DNA of 64,000 nucleotides. It comes from CAZMGB01 sp964565775. Its GTDB lineage: Bacteria > Chloroflexota > Dehalococcoidia > DSTF01 > JALHUB01. The notes below the pieces were generated by a model. It made no database searches and was not told where the DNA came from. It was given only the letters and a program-made list of their open reading frames with translations. Positions 1-7,579 of the stretch are shown here, piece after piece. A program made the translations under genes and the position numbers. The stretch's first letter is position 1; every line of letters begins with the position of its first letter. The DNA lies in the NCBI GenBank assembly GCA_964565775.1, contig CAZMGB010000004.1:62001-126000 (forward strand). Direction: 5' to 3'.

Positions 1-2
1 AG

Positions 3-419
3 GTATACGCCACCGACACCATTCCGGGCCTTGACGCCGTGGTCGCCAACTCTTTCCTCAAGGCCAACGAGGCTTTCATCTCCGTCCCCATGGCGATCAA
101 GTCTCTGGGTATGGGCGGCGGCAGCATGGTGATGATCATCAACTCGCCCACGGGCCAGGTCGTGCACTACTCGATGCGCAGCTTCGGCACGAGCTACGGC
201 GGCCGTCTATTCAGCGCCCGCGCCATGCCGGAGCAGTTCAAGGTCATCGTCCTCAATCCGCAGAAGGACCTGACCTGTGTCGACATGTTTACCAACCCTC
301 GCACCGTCACCTGGACCAGGAACTGGGCCGAGACCCGCTGCGCCCTCGAAAGCCAGCATCCCAACGGCGCCAAGGTGGCTGTCTATCCTGATGCCACCAT
401 CCAGTATCTGAGCGCCTGA
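3..419 (+). CDS. LarA/DUF2088-like protein, C-terminal part (5' end outside window)
   Basis: The reading frame is open from base 3 with no start, so the gene begins upstream of the window; about 138 C-terminal residues are visible. The pattern of a 'DAVVANSFLKANEAF' segment, a GG-containing turn, a 'GQVVHY' stretch and a terminal 'AVYPDATIQY' resembles the C-terminal domain of lactate-racemase-like (LarA, DUF2088) nickel-pincer proteins. This is a family resemblance from memory; the N-terminal active-site half cannot be seen. It lies 64 bases before the FrhB-like gene on the same strand, so it may be the first or an early gene of the oxidoreductase cluster. Substrate is unknown. Confidence 0.5.
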   Translation, partial: VYATDTIPGLDAVVANSFLKANEAFISVPMAIKSLGMGGGSMVMIINSPTGQVVHYSMRSFGTSYGGRLFSARAMPEQFKVIVLNPQKDLTCVDMFTNPRTVTWTRNWAETRCALESQHPNGAKVAVYPDATIQYLSA

Positions 420-483
420 GCGATCAGCGCCTTCGCAGGCACGCTGAGAGAACGCCGATGACGAGCCGATGAGGGGACAGCAG

Positions 484-1608
484 ATGAGCGCTGGGATCGA
501 GATCAAGGGAAGCCAGGCACTACAGGAGGAGGTCTGTGCGCGGCGACTCTGCACTCTCTGTGGAGCCTGCTCCGGGCTGTGTCCCTATTACATCTCCTAT
601 CGAGGACGCATGGTGACCCTGGATGAGTGTGACCTGGCCCAGGGGCGCTGCTACGCCTTCTGTCCCCGCACGCCGGTTGACCTGAACCTCGTCAATCAGA
701 CGCTGTTTGGCGCCCCCTACCCCGCCAGCGAGTTGGGTACGGTGCGCGACGTGCTCATGTCCCGCGCCACCGACGCCGCGCTGCGCTCTCGCGCCCAGTA
801 CGGCGGCACCGTCAGCGCCTTCGTCGCCTTCGCCTTGGGGACGGGGCTTATCGATACCGCCGTCCTCACATCCAGTGACGAGAAGATGCTGCCCGGCGGG
901 AGGGCGGTCCGCGACGAGGCAGGCGTCCTGGATTGCGCCGGCTCCAACTTCGTGGCGTCGCCCACCCTGGAGACCTTCAACCGAGAGGCAGCCGGCGACG
1001 CCGAGCGCATCGGCGTCGTGGCGATGCCCTGTCAGGCGCTGGCCCTAGCCAAGATGAAGACCTCGCCCCTGGAGAACCGCAGCAATATCGACAAGCTCAG
1101 GCTGGTCATCGGCCTCTTCTGCACCTGGGCCCTCGAGTACAAGGACTTCTTCGCTTTTCTGGGGGAGAGGGTGCCCGTGGGGCAGATCGTCAAGGTCGAC
1201 GTGCCACCACCGCCGGCCAACGTCTTCGAGGTCTATACTGACTCCGCCCGTCTGACCATCCCGCTCGACCAGGTGCGTGCGTTCATCCGCTCCACCTGCA
1301 ACGTCTGCATCGACATGACGGCCGAGTTCGCCGACCTGGCCGTCGGCGCCGCCGAAGGCATCGAGGGCTGGAACACCCTCATCGTCAGGAGCGAGGCCGG
1401 AGTGGAGCTGGTGGAGGCGGCACGCGCCGCCGGCGCTCTGGAAGTGGCAGCCCTTCCGGATGCGAATCTGGAGCACCTGAAGGATGCCGCCCTCGGCAAG
1501 AAGAGGCGCGGGCTCTCGAACATCGCCGATATCACGGGCAGCAAGGACGACCTGGCCTACCTGGAACCGAGCAGAGAAGCCCTCGCGGCACTGCTCTCGC
1601 GGGCCTAA
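484..1608 (+). CDS. FrhB/FdhB-family Fe-S flavoprotein (coenzyme F420 hydrogenase/dehydrogenase beta-subunit-like)
   Basis: A 374-residue protein with an N-terminal ferredoxin-like motif CTLCGACSGLCP (Cys23, 26, 29, 33, plus Cys18), a middle 'VAMPCQALAL' segment and a later 'CNVCIDMTAEFADLAVG' segment, all typical of the FrhB_FdhB family. These subunits bind FAD and Fe-S and pass electrons between ferredoxin and F420 or other carriers. I chose ATG 484 over the in-frame ATG at 469 because GAGGGG lies eight bases before 484. It is followed 44 bases later by iorA, so it may couple the reduced ferredoxin made by IorAB to another acceptor (inference). Use of F420 itself cannot be read from sequence. 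Confidence 0.82.
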   Translation: MSAGIEIKGSQALQEEVCARRLCTLCGACSGLCPYYISYRGRMVTLDECDLAQGRCYAFCPRTPVDLNLVNQTLFGAPYPASELGTVRDVLMSRATDAALRSRAQYGGTVSAFVAFALGTGLIDTAVLTSSDEKMLPGGRAVRDEAGVLDCAGSNFVASPTLETFNREAAGDAERIGVVAMPCQALALAKMKTSPLENRSNIDKLRLVIGLFCTWALEYKDFFAFLGERVPVGQIVKVDVPPPPANVFEVYTDSARLTIPLDQVRAFIRSTCNVCIDMTAEFADLAVGAAEGIEGWNTLIVRSEAGVELVEAARAAGALEVAALPDANLEHLKDAALGKKRRGLSNIADITGSKDDLAYLEPSREALAALLSRA

Positions 1609-1652
1609 CGCGCGCCGCAGCCGCGCCGGTCCTAACCGCAGGGAGTGGAAGG

Positions 1653-3569
1653 ATGACGAGTATCGCGACGTACGCGCCGGGCACCGACCAGCTCCTCATG
1701 GGCAACGAGGCCATCGCCCGGGGGGCGCTGGAGGCGGGGATCGGGTTCGCGAGCGGCTACCCCGGCACGCCCTCCTCGGAGATCGTCGGCAGCCTGGCGG
1801 AGGCCGCCCGGGAGGCCGGCATCTACGCCGAGTGGTCGGTGAACGAGAAGGTGGCCCTGGAAGCGGCCGCCGCCGCCTCCTTCGCCGGGGTGCGGGCCAT
1901 CGTAGCGATGAAGCAGAACGGCCTCAACGTGGCCTCGGACTTCCTGATGACGCTGAACCTGACGGGGATCAACGCTGGTCTGGTGGTGGTCATCTGTGAT
2001 GACCCCTCGGCCCACTCCAGCAGCAACGAGCAGGACACCCGCCCCATGGCCAAGTGGGCGGCTCTGCCCCTCCTGGAGCCCGCGACCTTCCAGGAGGCCA
2101 AGGAGATGACCCGCTGGGCCTTCGATCTCGCCGAGGAGTTGAAGACGGTCTGCCTGGTGAGGGGAGTCACCCGCGTCTCCCACGCCCGCGGCGACGTCCG
2201 CCTGGGGGAGCCCACGCCGCCGAGCCGGGCGAGTCGGTTCGCGCCGACCTCTCCCGTGCAGTTCACCTCCATTCCGGCGCCCCTCAAGCACAATCTGATG
2301 CTCCAGAAGCTGAAGAAGGCTGAGGAGCTCTTCGAGTCGTCGCGTTTCAACTGGTACAGAGGCCCGGAGAAGCCGGAGCTTCTGCTGGTCACCTCCGGCA
2401 GCGGCTGGTTCTACTCACTGGAGGCGGTCAAGGGCCTGGGGCGAGAGGAGTCGGTGGGCATCCTCAAGCTGGGCACCACCTGGCCCCTGCCCGAGAAGCT
2501 TGTGCTGGAGCGCCTGTCGCAGGCTGAGAAAGTGCTGGTGGTGGAGGAGGTCGATGCGTTCCTGGAGAACAACCTGAAGGAGCTCGTGGGCGGGAACGTC
2601 GCCACCGTCGGCAGCGTGACGTTCTACGGCAAGGGCAGCGGGCACGTACCGGCCTACGGCGAGCTCAACCCGGACCTGGTGCTCCAAGCCCTCGCCTCTG
2701 TCCTGGGCATCGAGAAGCCGGCCCGGCCGAAGGACTACGCCGAGAAGGCACAGGCGCTCATCGGGCCGGTCAGCCACGCCAGGATCGTGGGCTTCTGTGC
2801 CGGCTGTCCGCACCGGGCCACCTTCTGGTCCGTGAAGAACGCCCTTAAGCTGGATGGGCGGGGCGGCTTCGTGACCGGAGACATCGGCTGCTACACCATG
2901 GCTATCGGTCCCGCAGGCTACTCGCAGCTCAAGACCGTGCAAGCCATGGGGTCGGGCACCGGGCTCGCCTCCGGCTTCGGCCGGCTGGGAGAGATGGGCT
3001 TCAAGCAGCCCGTGCTGGCCGTCTGCGGCGACTCGACTTTCTTCCACGCCGCCATCCCGGCCCTCATCAACGGCGTCTATAACCGCTCCAACTTCACCAT
3101 GATCATCCTCGATAACAGCGCTACCGCCATGACCGGCTTCCAGCCTCACCCGGGAACGGGGAGCGACGCCCTCGGCGAGCCCACGGCCGCCGTGGACATC
3201 GAGGCCGTCTGTCGCGCCCTCGGGGTGCGGGTGGAGGTCACGGACCCCTTCGACCTTCCGGATACGACGGGCAAGCTCCTGGACCTGATGGCGGACGAAG
3301 GCGGCGTGCGGGTGCTGATAGCGAGGAGAAAGTGCGCCCTGGTCCGCGCCCGCGAGGAGAAGCCGGCTTACCGGATGCGGGTTGATAGCGAAAGGTGCCT
3401 GGGTGCGAGCTGCGGCTGCAACCGCTTCTGTACACGCGTCTTCCAGTGCCCCGGACTGGCCTGGGACAGCGCTGGCGGCGTAGCCAGGATCGACGAGGTG
3501 GTGTGTAGCGGCTGCGGCGTCTGCGCCGACATCTGTCCCGCATCAGCCATCATCCGGGAGGCGACGTGA
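1653..3569 (+). CDS. iorA: Indolepyruvate:ferredoxin oxidoreductase, alpha subunit
   Basis: A 638-residue thiamine-diphosphate enzyme of the 2-oxoacid:ferredoxin oxidoreductase superfamily. IorA oxidatively decarboxylates aryl pyruvates (indolepyruvate, phenylpyruvate) to aryl-acetyl-CoA with reduction of ferredoxin. Visible: N-terminal pyrimidine-binding domain with 'GYPGTPSSE', a central 'CAGCPHRATFW' segment, the ThDP/Mg motif 'CGDSTFFHA...DNSATAMTG', and a C-terminal pair of Fe-S motifs (CLGASCGCNRFC and CSGCGVCADICP). Length is normal for IorA. It is separated from iorB by one base, so the subunits are translationally linked. Neighbouring FrhB-like and acyl-CoA synthetase genes fit a pathway turning aryl 2-oxoacids into acids with ATP gain. 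Confidence 0.93.
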   Translation: MTSIATYAPGTDQLLMGNEAIARGALEAGIGFASGYPGTPSSEIVGSLAEAAREAGIYAEWSVNEKVALEAAAAASFAGVRAIVAMKQNGLNVASDFLMTLNLTGINAGLVVVICDDPSAHSSSNEQDTRPMAKWAALPLLEPATFQEAKEMTRWAFDLAEELKTVCLVRGVTRVSHARGDVRLGEPTPPSRASRFAPTSPVQFTSIPAPLKHNLMLQKLKKAEELFESSRFNWYRGPEKPELLLVTSGSGWFYSLEAVKGLGREESVGILKLGTTWPLPEKLVLERLSQAEKVLVVEEVDAFLENNLKELVGGNVATVGSVTFYGKGSGHVPAYGELNPDLVLQALASVLGIEKPARPKDYAEKAQALIGPVSHARIVGFCAGCPHRATFWSVKNALKLDGRGGFVTGDIGCYTMAIGPAGYSQLKTVQAMGSGTGLASGFGRLGEMGFKQPVLAVCGDSTFFHAAIPALINGVYNRSNFTMIILDNSATAMTGFQPHPGTGSDALGEPTAAVDIEAVCRALGVRVEVTDPFDLPDTTGKLLDLMADEGGVRVLIARRKCALVRAREEKPAYRMRVDSERCLGASCGCNRFCTRVFQCPGLAWDSAGGVARIDEVVCSGCGVCADICPASAIIREAT

Positions 3570-3570
3570 C

Positions 3571-4194
3571 ATGGAAGCGAAGGACCCGCTGAACGTCATC
3601 GTCACGGGCGTCGGCGGCCAGGGCAACGTGCTCATCGCCCAGCTCATCGGCCGCGCCCTGGTGAGGGCAGGCTACCATGTGACGGTGGGGGAGACCTACG
3701 GCGCCTCGCAGAGGGGAGGCGCCGTCATGAGCCATCTGCGCGTCTCGCGCAGCGCCCAGTTCGGCCCCCTCATTCCCGAGGGCGGTGCGGACGTCATACT
3801 GGGCCTGGAGCCGCTGGAGACGTTGCGCGTCCTTTCACAGTACGGAAACTCAGAGGTCGTCGTCATCGCCAACTCCCGGCCTATCCACCCGCTGGCCGTG
3901 AGCACGGGCGCCGCCGAGTACCCCCGTCGAGAGCGGGTGGTCAGCACGATGGAGCAGCTATCGAGCCGGAGTTGGCTCATCGACGCCACCGACATGGCCC
4001 TCGAACTGGGGGCCGGCATTCTCACAAACATCGTCATGCTGGGGGCCCTCGTGGGCAGCGGCGCGCTGCCAGCGGGCCCTGAGGACTTCGAGCGCGAACT
4101 CCGGGAGGGCCTACCACCAGACAAGCTGGATCTGAACCTCCAGGCCTTCCGAAGGGGCATCCTCGAGGTGACCGCTGCCGCCGAGCCGACGTGA
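3571..4194 (+). CDS. iorB: Indolepyruvate:ferredoxin oxidoreductase, beta subunit
   Basis: A 207-residue protein with the 2-oxoacid:ferredoxin oxidoreductase gamma-type fold that partners IorA. The N-terminal 'IVTGVGGQGNVLIAQLIG' and 'ETYGASQRGGAVMSHLR' segments are characteristic of this family. It starts one base after the iorA stop, so the two are coupled. The gene is complete, with the usual length of IorB. A 175-base space follows before the acyl-CoA synthetase gene; I see no clear terminator in it. Confidence 0.92.
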   Translation: MEAKDPLNVIVTGVGGQGNVLIAQLIGRALVRAGYHVTVGETYGASQRGGAVMSHLRVSRSAQFGPLIPEGGADVILGLEPLETLRVLSQYGNSEVVVIANSRPIHPLAVSTGAAEYPRRERVVSTMEQLSSRSWLIDATDMALELGAGILTNIVMLGALVGSGALPAGPEDFERELREGLPPDKLDLNLQAFRRGILEVTAAAEPT

Positions 4195-4369
4195 GTCGGG
4201 CCTCCTCCGTCCGTGCCTCGGCCTGAGCCTCTGCAAGATGCGTTGGCGCGATTCAGCGCTCGCGGGAGGATGCGTGCTGTTCGGAAGCTATCTAGCCAGC
4301 GAGGGCTGACCTGGGCCCTTGCGTTACAGTTCTATCGTAGGAGGCCGCAAACCGAGCGGGTGACAAGGG

Positions 4370-5845
4370 ATGCGCAGCAAGCGAACCACTCCAGAGCACA
4401 GAGCGAGCGACGACCTCGAGCCCCTTTTCCGTCCGCGAAGCGTCGCAATTGTGGGCGCCTCGGCGAACAAGCAAAGCGCCGGCTACGAATACGTGCAGGG
4501 GTTCGTTGAGATCGGTTTCGATGGTCCCATTTACCCGGTGAACCCGAAGCTGGACGAACTCCTCGGACTGAAGGCCTATCCGCGGCTCGAGGCGATACCG
4601 GGGAGTGTTGATTTCGTCATCTCGGCCGTTCCCGCGAGTGCCGTCCTGGACGTGGTGGAAGGGGCCAAGGCCAAGGGCACCAAGCTCATCCACTTCTTCA
4701 CCGCCCGCTTCAGCGAGACCGGCCGCCAGGATGCCGCGGATCTCGAGCGCGAGCTGGCCAGACGCACCAAGGAGGCAGGCATCCGCGTGATCGGCCCCAA
4801 CTGCATGGGGTTCTACTACCCCAAGCAGAAGATCACCTTCGATCCGGTTCTCCCGCACGAGCCGGGCAACATCGGCTTCCTCTCTCAGAGCGGCAGCCAT
4901 GCCTTCCGGGTGATACAGCGAGGGAGAGATCGGGGGCTGCGATTCAGTAAGGTCATCAGCTACGGAAACGCCCTCGACCTCGACGACGCCGACTTCCTGG
5001 AGCACTTCGCGGAGGACCCGGACACGGATGTGATCGCCGCCTACATCGAAGGCCTGCGTAACGGTAGGCGCTTCTTCGAGGCCCTGAAAGCCGCCTCGGC
5101 GAGGAAGCCCGTCGTCGTCCTCAAGGGCGGCCGCACGGCCGCGGGCCACGCTGCCGCCGCCTCCCACACCGCTGCCCTGGCCAGCCAGCAGGCTGTCTGG
5201 CGGACCGCCGTCCGGCAGGCGGGAGCCCTTGAGGTGGGCAGCATCAACGAGCTTATCGACATGCTGGTGGCGTTCAGACACGCGGGGCCGGCGAGGGGGC
5301 CGAGGGTGGCCGTCCTGGGAGGGGCAGGCGGGGGAATGGTCGAGGCCGCCGACCTCTGTCAGGAAGCCGGCCTCGAGCTTGCTCCCCTTCCCCAGGAGAT
5401 GCGCGAGGGGCTCAGGGAGAAGGTGCCTCACGCCTGGGACTGGGTCGGCAATCCCGTCGACGGCTCGATAATCGGGTGGGGCGCTACCGGCGCACTGGAT
5501 GTCATCGAGTCGATGGCGGCCAGCCCGGCCTACGATGCCGTCATCGCCAATACCCATCTGGACCACGCTATCGCTCGCGGCCGCAAGATGTTCCGCGGCA
5601 TGTTCGAGCGGCTGAAGAGACTGGGGACGAACGGCGATAAAGCTACTATGCTCGTGATAAGTGACCCTGAGAGCCGCGAGGCTCGGCTCTGGAAGGCGGT
5701 CCTGGAGGCGCGCTGGGAGCTGGCGGCGGCAGGGGTTGCTCTGTATCCCGACATCGAGAGGGCCGCCCAGGCCATGGGCCGCTATGTCCGCTACATGGCT
5801 CAGCGGCGGGACATGGATCGTCGGGAGAGCGGCCACGACCGATAG
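4370..5845 (+). CDS. NDP-forming acyl-CoA synthetase, alpha-type (CoA-binding and ligase domains only)
   Basis: A 491-residue protein starting with the CoA-binding Rossmann domain ('LFRPRSVAIVGAS', 'YPVNPK', 'GPNCMG'), followed by succinyl-CoA-ligase-like domains with 'FLSQSG' and the phosphohistidine segment 'SHTAAL' (His266; most relatives read SHTGAL). ADP-forming acyl-CoA synthetases convert an acyl-CoA to the acid while making ATP from ADP. The ATP-grasp beta domain is missing, so it needs a separate beta subunit, which is not in this window, or acts differently. Start ATG 4370 has AAGGG just before it. Location after iorAB suggests aryl-acetyl-CoA or similar as substrate (inference). 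Confidence 0.82.
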   Translation: MRSKRTTPEHRASDDLEPLFRPRSVAIVGASANKQSAGYEYVQGFVEIGFDGPIYPVNPKLDELLGLKAYPRLEAIPGSVDFVISAVPASAVLDVVEGAKAKGTKLIHFFTARFSETGRQDAADLERELARRTKEAGIRVIGPNCMGFYYPKQKITFDPVLPHEPGNIGFLSQSGSHAFRVIQRGRDRGLRFSKVISYGNALDLDDADFLEHFAEDPDTDVIAAYIEGLRNGRRFFEALKAASARKPVVVLKGGRTAAGHAAAASHTAALASQQAVWRTAVRQAGALEVGSINELIDMLVAFRHAGPARGPRVAVLGGAGGGMVEAADLCQEAGLELAPLPQEMREGLREKVPHAWDWVGNPVDGSIIGWGATGALDVIESMAASPAYDAVIANTHLDHAIARGRKMFRGMFERLKRLGTNGDKATMLVISDPESREARLWKAVLEARWELAAAGVALYPDIERAAQAMGRYVRYMAQRRDMDRRESGHDR

Positions 5846-5874
5846 CCTTTGAGCTCGGTCGATGAAGGACAGCG

Positions 5875-7377
5875 ATGCTGGAGGAGAATACCCCCGTAAT
5901 CGTAGGTGTAGGGCAGTACACCAACCGCTCCGACGACCTGGCGGACGCGCGCGAGCCCGTCGACATGATGGCGCTGGTGGCGCGCCGGGCGGAGGAGGAC
6001 GCGGAGGCGAAGGGCCTGCTCGACCGGCTCGACTCCCTCCGCGTCGTCAACGTCCTCTCCTGGCGCTACGCCGACGCCCCCGGCCTCCTCGCCGACCGGC
6101 TTGGCGTACATCCGGCCGACAGGCTCTACACGACGGTGGGTGGCAACTCGCCTCAGTGGCTGGCCACCGGTGCGGCGCAGCAGATCGCCGAAGGGCGTAT
6201 GCAGGCGGCCCTGCTCGTCGGGGCCGAGGCGGTGCATTCGGTGGTAAGAGCGCGGCGACAGGGGTTCACGCTGCCGTGGACGCCACGCGCGAACATCCCG
6301 TCGGCAAGAGACGAGTCCAGCAGCGGCGTACGGGAGATCGAGGTCCGGCACCGGGCGTTCATACCGGTCCAGCTCTATCCCCTCTACGAGAACGCTCTGC
6401 GCGCCCACAGGAGAAGGAGCGTCGCCGAGCACCGGGAGCGCCTGGGCGATCTCTGCGCCCGTATGGCGGCGGTGGCGCGCGACAACCCCTACGCCTGGTT
6501 TCGGGACGGCAAGGCCAAGGACGAGATCGTCCGCGAAGGGCCCTCCAACCGGTTCATCGGGTTCCCGTACACGAAGTACATGAACGCCATCATGGACGTC
6601 GACCAGGCGGCGGCGGTCATCATGACCAGCGTCGGCCGCGCCCGAGAGCTGGGCATTCCCGAACGCAAGTGGGTCTACCCCTGGGCCGGCGCCGACGCCA
6701 ACGACCTCTGGTTCGTTACCGAGCGCGTGAACTACTGGAGCTCGCCCGCCATCGAGCGGGCCGGCCGGCGTGTCCTCGCTGCCGCCGGCCTCTCGATCTC
6801 TGACATCGACCGCTTCGACCTGTATAGCTGTTTTCCCTGCGCGGTCCAGATCGCGCGGGACATGCTCGGCGTGGCGGAGGACGACCCCCGTCCCCCGACG
6901 GTGACCGGCGGCCTTCCCTATGCCGGCGGCCCGGGAAATAACTACAGCATGCACGCCATCGCCACCATGGTCGAGCTCCTGCGCCGCGAACCGGAGAAGA
7001 AGGCCCTCGTGGGGGCGATGGGCTACTATTTCACGAAGCACTCGCTCGGCATCTACAGCGGCGTCCCCAAAGACGGAGGCTGGCAGGGCCCTGACATGTC
7101 GCGGGAACAGGCTGAGATCGACTCTATGCCCCATCCGGAGCTGGCGGAGGCGCCGGAAGGCGCCGCAACGGTCGAGACGTACACCGTGATGTATGACCGC
7201 GACGGTCGGCCGGAGTACGGCATCGTCATCGGCCGGCTGGAGGATGGGCGCCGCTTCATCTCGAATGCTGAGCCGGACCCTTCGCTGTTGCGTCGGATGA
7301 CAGAGGAGGAGGTTATCGGCCTTCGCGGCCGCGTCCACCACGACGCCTCGTCGGGCGAGAACACGTTCTCGCTATAG
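5875..7377 (+). CDS. Type-1 thiolase-like protein (TLP1 family), acetyl-CoA acetyltransferase-related
   Basis: A 500-residue thiolase-fold protein. The N-terminus 'NTPVIVGVGQYTNRSDD' and later 'LLVGAEAVHS' and 'GGLPYAGGPGNNYSMHA' match the thiolase superfamily, and the C-terminal ~90 residues ('TYTVMYDRDGRPEYGIVIG') match the extra C-terminal domain of mycobacterial TLP1. The usual thiolase nucleophile context (C-S-S-G) is replaced by 'GGNSPQWL', so a classical Cys-based Claisen reaction is doubtful. Such proteins bind acyl-CoA but often lack proven thiolase activity. It follows the acyl-CoA synthetase by 29 bases, with AAGGA before the ATG, and is probably in the same transcript. Confidence 0.82.
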   Translation: MLEENTPVIVGVGQYTNRSDDLADAREPVDMMALVARRAEEDAEAKGLLDRLDSLRVVNVLSWRYADAPGLLADRLGVHPADRLYTTVGGNSPQWLATGAAQQIAEGRMQAALLVGAEAVHSVVRARRQGFTLPWTPRANIPSARDESSSGVREIEVRHRAFIPVQLYPLYENALRAHRRRSVAEHRERLGDLCARMAAVARDNPYAWFRDGKAKDEIVREGPSNRFIGFPYTKYMNAIMDVDQAAAVIMTSVGRARELGIPERKWVYPWAGADANDLWFVTERVNYWSSPAIERAGRRVLAAAGLSISDIDRFDLYSCFPCAVQIARDMLGVAEDDPRPPTVTGGLPYAGGPGNNYSMHAIATMVELLRREPEKKALVGAMGYYFTKHSLGIYSGVPKDGGWQGPDMSREQAEIDSMPHPELAEAPEGAATVETYTVMYDRDGRPEYGIVIGRLEDGRRFISNAEPDPSLLRRMTEEEVIGLRGRVHHDASSGENTFSL

Positions 7378-7492
7378 ACTGGCCGGATCAGGTCCCCCTG
7401 CCGCTTGCGGCGCTTCCCGTCCCAATGAAACTGGCCCGATCGTATGACCGGGAACGGCGACAATCTTGTGACTGGGACGCCCCCTGAACGGT

Positions 7493-7521
7493 TTGACAAT
7501 TTTCGTGAGACGGTGTACAAC
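7493..7521 (+). promoter_or_regulatory. Sigma-70-type promoter for the cohesin/dockerin gene
   Basis: TTGACA (7493-7498), a 17-base spacer and TACAAC (7516-7521). The -35 box is perfect and the -10 matches four of six. It lies about 60 bases before ATG 7580 in the 202-base space after the thiolase-like gene. Confidence 0.65.
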
Positions 7522-7579
7522 GGCCGTGCTGGTGGCATGGATTCCCCGTCACGAATCCCCGCGGCGGAGCTAGTGCGCC

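Noticed and set aside
4292..5836. Long open frame on the minus strand opposite the acyl-CoA synthetase gene
   Set aside because: It is the antisense of a well-recognised gene in G+C-rich DNA, and its translation has no family features.
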